This document shows, piece after piece, positions 59,850 to 64,000 of a stretch of 64,000 nt of DNA. The notes below the pieces were generated by a model. It was not told where the DNA came from. It did not search any database and saw only the letters and a list, made by a program, of their open reading frames with translations. The DNA is taken from assembly GCA_040399685.1 (NCBI GenBank), contig JBBART010000013.1, forward strand, positions 62,001 to 126,000, given 5' to 3'. The position numbers and the translations under genes are program-made. The stretch is from CAIQQQ01 sp040399685 (GTDB lineage: Bacteria > Pseudomonadota > Alphaproteobacteria > Acetobacterales > Acetobacteraceae). Position 1 is the first letter of the stretch. Each line of letters starts with the position of its first letter.

Positions 59850-60445
59850 CCCGCCTGCACCGCCGCTCGCTGTTGCTCGGCCTGCCGTTCCTGGCCTCTG
59901 CCTGTGGCCTGTCGGAACGGCCCTATGCCGAGCAGCGGGCCTGGCCCATCACGCTCACCAGGCCCGAGGCCCTGCCGCCGCGCCGGGGCGGGCTGGTGCT
60001 GGAGGTGCGCAGCCTCCGCGCCGGCGCCGGACTGGAAGCGCGGGGACTGCAGGCGGTGCAGCCGGATGGCAGCATTCGCACATCGTTCTACGAGCAATGG
60101 GCCGTGCCGCCGGCTGAGGGTGTGGAAGAGGCGCTGCGTCGCTGGCTGGCCGATTCCGGCCTCTATGCGGCGGTGGTGGCCCCTGGCACCCGCGTGTCCG
60201 CCGATCTGGTGCTTGACGGCGCGGTGACGGCACTTTGGACCAATCTGGCGGATATGACCGCCAAGGCGCGCGTCGCGGTCACGGTGGTGGACGCACGTGC
60301 CGCGTCACGCCGCATTTTGCTGCAGGACACCGCCAGCGGCACCGTTGGCCTGGCGGCCACGGTCGCACCAGCGGCCGTGCGGGCCCAGATTGCGGCTTTG
60401 GCGGTGGTGTTCGGACAGATCGAGGACTCGCTTCGTCGATACTGA
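59846..60445 (+). CDS. ABC-type transport auxiliary lipoprotein (PqiC type)
   Basis: The 199-residue protein has a lipobox (LPFLASAC, cysteine near residue 19) and the PqiC/ABC_trans_aux fold: LEVRSLRAGAGLEARGLQAV, FYEQWAVPPAEGVEEALRRW and a last helix. It probably sits in the outer membrane and docks with the MCE protein. It completes a STAS-MlaE, MlaF, MlaD, lipoprotein operon. Confidence 0.88.
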   Translation: MTRLHRRSLLLGLPFLASACGLSERPYAEQRAWPITLTRPEALPPRRGGLVLEVRSLRAGAGLEARGLQAVQPDGSIRTSFYEQWAVPPAEGVEEALRRWLADSGLYAAVVAPGTRVSADLVLDGAVTALWTNLADMTAKARVAVTVVDARAASRRILLQDTASGTVGLAATVAPAAVRAQIAALAVVFGQIEDSLRRY

Positions 60446-60493
60446 GGGCTGTGCGTTAGGCTTCCGGTAACATGTTGGCGTCATTCTTTGAGC

Positions 60494-60838
60494 ATGACGA
60501 ACAGTTCAAAACATCCTCGGTGCAGCATCATCGCACCGCCCCTGGCCCTTGGCATCGTCGCCCTGTTGGCGAGCGTGATGGCGTTGTTTCAACCCAACGA
60601 CGAGGGGCCGGTGGCTGCGGTGTTCCCCCCTTGGTGGAACGCCCTGCAAGTGGCCGGCGCCGCCTCGTCCGCAGGCCCCGTGATCCGCTTTGGTGCCGCA
60701 TCCTTCATCGTTGTTGTGGCGCAAACGGATGCGTCACGGCGGCGCCTGCGGCACGCGGGGGCGTGGCTTCTGCTCAATCCTGCAACAGCATTGGGATGTT
60801 CGTACGTCAATGCCTCAAGCGGAGATCTTGGATCGTGA
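60494..60838 (+). CDS. small membrane-anchored protein, unknown, coupled to the chemoreceptor
   Basis: The 114-residue protein starts at ATG 60494, has an N-terminal hydrophobic segment (IAPPLALGIVALLASVMALF) and an exported domain with GPVAAVFPPWW, RFGAASFIVVVAQ and RRLRHAGAWLLLNPATALGC. I recall related short proteins in sphingomonads and other alphaproteobacteria but with no assigned function. Its TGA overlaps the GTG of the chemoreceptor gene (GTGA), implying translational coupling. A sensor-associated role is only an inference. Confidence 0.6.
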   Translation: MTNSSKHPRCSIIAPPLALGIVALLASVMALFQPNDEGPVAAVFPPWWNALQVAGAASSAGPVIRFGAASFIVVVAQTDASRRRLRHAGAWLLLNPATALGCSYVNASSGDLGS

Positions 60839-62292
60839 ATGATTTGAACGGCATGCGCCGTAATTTCGACCAAATGTTGCGGCCCGTGATCTGGATCCAT
60901 GTGTCTGGGGTTTGCCTGGCCGCCTGGGCCTGCGGTAATGACTGGGTGTGGCTTGGTCTCGTGGCCGCCGCCGTGGCCGCCGTCGCCAGCATCGGCGTGA
61001 TGCGCGCCGCTGGCGAGAAATCAACACGGCTGACAAATGCCGTCGCTATGATTGCCATGGTTTCCCTGGTGCTGGCCGGCTGCCGGGGCAGTGTCTGGCA
61101 GTCTAATGTCCACATGTATTACTTCGCCATGCTTGCCGTGCTGACCGCCTATTGTGACCGGGACGTGATCCTGGCCGGAGCCACCGCCACGGCGACACAT
61201 CATCTGGCGCTGAACTTCCTGATGCCGGCATTGGTCTTTCCTGGCGGCGCTGATCTCGCGCGCGTCGTTCTGCATGCCACGATTTTGATTGCTGAAACCG
61301 GTGCGTTGGTATGGATTGCGACGCGGATCGAAAGCCTGTTCGTGGTGGCAGCCGGCCACGTGGTCACGGCCAACGCGGCCTTGACGGATGCGACCAAGGC
61401 CCAGGCCGCAGGCGAGATTTTGCAGCGCAAGATGGATGACAGCCGGAAATCCACCCTCAGCGACGTGGCGCGCCAATTGGAGCAAGATCTTCAGGGGGCT
61501 GTGGAAGCGCTGTCCGCAGCCACGCAAAACCTGGAAGGGCGTTCATCCAGCCTGAGCGACAACGCTGCCTCCACGGGCAACGAGAGCCAAAAGGCATCTG
61601 AACAAGGGGCCGCCACGCTGGTGGAAATGCAGGCGGTGGCGGTGGCGGTCGAGGAATTGACCCGCTCGATCCACGAGATTGACCGCCAGATCGGCGCTGC
61701 GGCCGAAACGGGCCGCCGAACCAACGTCCAGGTGTGCGCCACAAGAGACGCGATCACCACATTGTCCGGCGAGGCCGCGGGCATTGGCGATGTGGTGAAA
61801 CTGATCAACGACATTGCCGCCCAGACCAACCTCCTCGCCCTGAACGCCACCATCGAGGCGGCACGGGCAGGCGATGCCGGCAAAGGCTTTGCCGTGGTGG
61901 CTGGCGAGGTGAAGGACCTGGCAGCCCAGACGGCGCGTGCGACAGGCCAGATCCAGAGCCAGATCGCAGCACTTCAATCCGGCACCGCCAACGCAGTGGA
62001 TGCAATCGCACTGATTGCCAGCATGATCGGTGACATCAACGACGTCACGAACGCGGTCGTTGCCGTTGTGTCCGAGCAGCAGGCCGCCACGATGGGAATG
62101 TCTCGAAGTGCGCAATCGGCTGCCATCGGGGTGAACACGATGGCCCAACGCATGGCGAGCGCTGCCATTGTGGCAAAAGAGACAAGCGAGCTTGCGGCGG
62201 CTGTGTCAAACGATGTGATCCTGGTGGATAGAACCACCACGACCCTGGCGGAAGGTGTTGTTGCCGTGATTTCCCAACTCCGCACGGCCTAG
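60835..62292 (+). CDS. methyl-accepting chemotaxis protein with multi-span membrane sensor
   Basis: The GTG at 60835 follows GGAG with 10 bases spacing and gives 485 residues; a longer frame upstream overlaps the small gene and is not coding. The first about 190 residues form several membrane spans, not a periplasmic ligand pocket flanked by two spans. They contain HMYYFAMLAVLTAYCDRD and ATHHLALNFLMPA, with conserved-looking histidines. The C-terminal signalling domain has the hairpin core IAAQTNLLALNATIEAARAG near residue 330, and long flanking coiled coils. No CheA/CheW genes lie nearby. Confidence 0.85.
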   Translation: MNDLNGMRRNFDQMLRPVIWIHVSGVCLAAWACGNDWVWLGLVAAAVAAVASIGVMRAAGEKSTRLTNAVAMIAMVSLVLAGCRGSVWQSNVHMYYFAMLAVLTAYCDRDVILAGATATATHHLALNFLMPALVFPGGADLARVVLHATILIAETGALVWIATRIESLFVVAAGHVVTANAALTDATKAQAAGEILQRKMDDSRKSTLSDVARQLEQDLQGAVEALSAATQNLEGRSSSLSDNAASTGNESQKASEQGAATLVEMQAVAVAVEELTRSIHEIDRQIGAAAETGRRTNVQVCATRDAITTLSGEAAGIGDVVKLINDIAAQTNLLALNATIEAARAGDAGKGFAVVAGEVKDLAAQTARATGQIQSQIAALQSGTANAVDAIALIASMIGDINDVTNAVVAVVSEQQAATMGMSRSAQSAAIGVNTMAQRMASAAIVAKETSELAAAVSNDVILVDRTTTTLAEGVVAVISQLRTA

Positions 62293-62375
62293 CCGCAGAG
62301 TGCGACGACGCCGGTGAACGGGTGAACCAACTTTTTCGTCTCAGGCGAGGTTGGATGCGAAATGTCTTACCCAGG

Positions 62376-63974
62376 CTAGACCTTCATTGGCTCCGGCTCG
62401 ACGACTGGGTCCGTCGTGATCGGCGACGGGGGCACCGACGAGGCCGGCGGCTCATAGGTATGGTCAAACGGCATTTCGTCCGTGTCGAGGTTGGGGTTGT
62501 CGTCCTGGGTGGCGACCAGTTCGTGCGCCTCGGAGACCGAATTCACGCTTGGCATCGAGCCGAGCAGCGGGCGTCCGGCCGTCTCCTTCAGGAAGAAGAT
62601 TGCGACCCCGCCGATGACGGACGTGGCCATCAGGTAGTAGGCCGGCATCATATCGTTGCCTGTCGTTGCGATCAGTGCCGCGATAATGAAAGGCGTGGTG
62701 CCGCCGAAGATGGCGACAGCGAAATTATACGCGATTCCCATCGCGCCGTAGCGACTTTCGGTCGGGAACAGCGCCGGCAGGGCTGAGGCGAGGTTCGCGA
62801 CGTAGAACGTAACAGGCAGGGCGATCAGGGCCAGGCCGAGCAGGGTTGTCCAGATCTCTCCGATGCCGATCAGCATGAATGCAGGGATCGATAGCACGAT
62901 GGCGGTGGCTGCACCCATCCAGAGCACCGGGCGGCGACCGATCTTGTCTGAGAGGCGTCCTGTCAACGGGATACACAACGACATGATGACCAGGATCGGG
63001 ATGGTCAGCAGCGTTCCGTGCAACTCATTGTAGCCCATGGTCGCGGTCAGATATGTCGGCATGTAAGAGGTGAGGGCGTAGCCCAGGCTGTTCGCGGCCG
63101 CGACCAGGATCATGGCGACAATGATCCCGCGCCAGTGCTCCTTGAAGGTGTTGACCGGGCCGTTGGATGCTGCCGGTTCGTTGTCCGATGACGCATCTGT
63201 GGCGGCAAGTTCCTTGGCATCCATTGTCGCCTGGAAGGTTGGAGATTCCTTGATCTTCATTCGGAACCAGATGGCGATCATACCCAGCGGTCCGCCGATC
63301 AGGAACGGGATGCGCCAACCCCATTCCTCCATCACTGACTGTTCCAAGCTGACCTGCAGGATCGAGACGAGTGTGGCGCCGATCGCAAAGCCGAGGTAAC
63401 TGCCCATGTCGAGCAGGCTTGCGAAGAAACCGCGGTGCTTGTCTGGCGAGTACTCGCTGACGAATGTGGTTGCCCCGGCGTATTCGCCGCCAGTGGAGAA
63501 GCCCTGGACAATCTTGGTAAACACGAGGAGCGCGGCGGCGAGCATGCCGACCATCTCGTAGCTGGGCAATATACCTGCCGCGAACGTGGATACGGCCATC
63601 AAAATCAGTGTCATCGACAGCACCTTCTGGCGGCCGATCTTGTCTCCAAGCCAGCCGAAGAACACACCTCCGAGCGGACGGGCGATAAAGGTGGCGGCAA
63701 ACGTGCCGAGCAGGAACAGCGTCTGCACAGTTTTGTCGGCTTGGGGCAGGAACACTGGGCCTATCGTCGTTATGAGATAGCCGAACACGCCGACATCGTA
63801 CCACTCCATCGTATTTCCAACGATGGTGCCGCCGAGGGCCTTCTTCAGCCTTGCCTGGTCAACCACGTTGATGTGGGAGACTTTTAATCGACGCTTCAGG
63901 AGAGGTTTCTGCATCTTGCCGGCGGCGGGGGCGGTATTGGCATTCGTATCGGTCTTGCTCGTGGTTTTGGGCAT
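62376..63974 (-). CDS. MFS metabolite:proton symporter (ProP-like)
   Basis: The 532-residue major facilitator protein has twelve spans and the sugar-porter-like motif FFGWLGDKIGRQKVL (loop 2-3). Family features are GNTMEWYDVGVFGY in span 1, VQGFSTGGEYAGATTFVSEY in span 4-5 and RLSDKIGRRPVL in the central repeat. ProP-like transporters import osmolytes, citrate or other organic acids; the substrate here is unknown. N-terminal 35 residues and the acidic, proline-rich C-terminal tail (about 60 residues) are cytoplasmic. The promoter is beyond the window's right end. Confidence 0.88.
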   Translation of the reverse strand: MPKTTSKTDTNANTAPAAGKMQKPLLKRRLKVSHINVVDQARLKKALGGTIVGNTMEWYDVGVFGYLITTIGPVFLPQADKTVQTLFLLGTFAATFIARPLGGVFFGWLGDKIGRQKVLSMTLILMAVSTFAAGILPSYEMVGMLAAALLVFTKIVQGFSTGGEYAGATTFVSEYSPDKHRGFFASLLDMGSYLGFAIGATLVSILQVSLEQSVMEEWGWRIPFLIGGPLGMIAIWFRMKIKESPTFQATMDAKELAATDASSDNEPAASNGPVNTFKEHWRGIIVAMILVAAANSLGYALTSYMPTYLTATMGYNELHGTLLTIPILVIMSLCIPLTGRLSDKIGRRPVLWMGAATAIVLSIPAFMLIGIGEIWTTLLGLALIALPVTFYVANLASALPALFPTESRYGAMGIAYNFAVAIFGGTTPFIIAALIATTGNDMMPAYYLMATSVIGGVAIFFLKETAGRPLLGSMPSVNSVSEAHELVATQDDNPNLDTDEMPFDHTYEPPASSVPPSPITTDPVVEPEPMKV

Positions 63975-64000
63975 GGAGCATCTCTCGTGGAGTTCGTATT

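Noticed and set aside
60472..60834. N-terminal extension of the chemoreceptor
   Set aside because: The sequence is low-complexity Arg/Gly-rich and overlaps a better small membrane-protein gene in another frame; a GTG with a ribosome site starts the receptor at 60835.
1..64000. tRNA, rRNA, CRISPR arrays and toxin-antitoxin pairs
   Set aside because: No clover-leaf pattern with a T-loop signature, no rRNA motifs, no regularly spaced repeats and no recognisable toxin-antitoxin pair were found by reading both strands.

Overview
The window is a GC-rich chromosomal segment of an alphaproteobacterium, probably from the Acetobacteraceae/Rhodospirillales. This placement rests on nagZ - M50 protease - scpA - scpB - tatB - tatC - serS gene order, alphaproteobacterial families (RibH2-type lumazine synthase, NDUFAF6-like squalene-synthase homologue, DUF3422, DUF2939, DUF3429) and a STAS-MlaE lipid transporter. 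It is family-level reasoning; no database search was possible. No rRNA, tRNA, CRISPR array, intact insertion sequence or prophage was seen.

Layout. 1-5.7 kb: cell-wall recycling (nagZ), an M50 protease, chromosome segregation (scpAB), Tat export (tatBC) and serS. 5.7-9.7 kb: a dispersed inverted repeat, a putative 2-keto-3-deoxy-L-arabonate dehydratase, a triple-hairpin convergent terminator zone, an aldo/keto reductase, a flavin monooxygenase and a small unknown gene. 9.7-19.4 kb: a LacI-type regulator divergent from a carbohydrate ABC importer followed by two sugar phosphate isomerase/epimerase-like proteins alternating with two Gfo/Idh/MocA oxidoreductases; a perfect LacI-type operator lies between them. 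The composition suggests an oxidation-elimination-hydration-reduction (3-keto-sugar) pathway such as that reported for levoglucosan. 19.5-29.2 kb: DUF1269, carbonic anhydrase, DUF3422 with an ATPase, yajC (without secDF), sodB, an NDUFAF6-like protein, ridA, an FMN riboswitch with ribH, an Hsp70 relative and a gamma-glutamyltransferase. 29.2-40.7 kb: housekeeping genes (yraN, comM, an aspartase-superfamily lyase, radC, deacetylase, GNAT, CNNM/CorC protein, gpt, csaA) and a second gamma-glutamyltransferase.

40.7-41.8 kb is a scar: a short duplicate of the lpxB 3' end fused to the 3' end of a Gfo/Idh gene, then an AT-rich patch carrying one small secreted-protein gene. Intact lpxB, a nitrilase-superfamily amidase and a GNAT follow. 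44.4-55.2 kb is one tightly overlapping minus-strand operon: a three-domain molybdenum hydroxylase (FAD subunit plus a fused 2Fe-2S/molybdopterin subunit), a 6-hydroxynicotinate-reductase homologue, UPF0280, an 'amino acid synthesis' family protein and a complete branched-chain-amino-acid-type ABC importer with fused LivHM. It reads as import, hydroxylation and reductive opening of a nicotinate-like N-heterocycle, with two members of unknown function. 55.4-64 kb: an unknown small protein, a YihY/BrkB membrane protein, a four-gene Mla-like lipid transport operon, a small unknown protein translationally coupled to an unusual multi-membrane-span chemoreceptor, and an MFS transporter of the ProP type.

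The most interesting places are the two catabolic operons, the lpxB/Gfo scar, the repeat families and the unknown-chemoreceptor pair.
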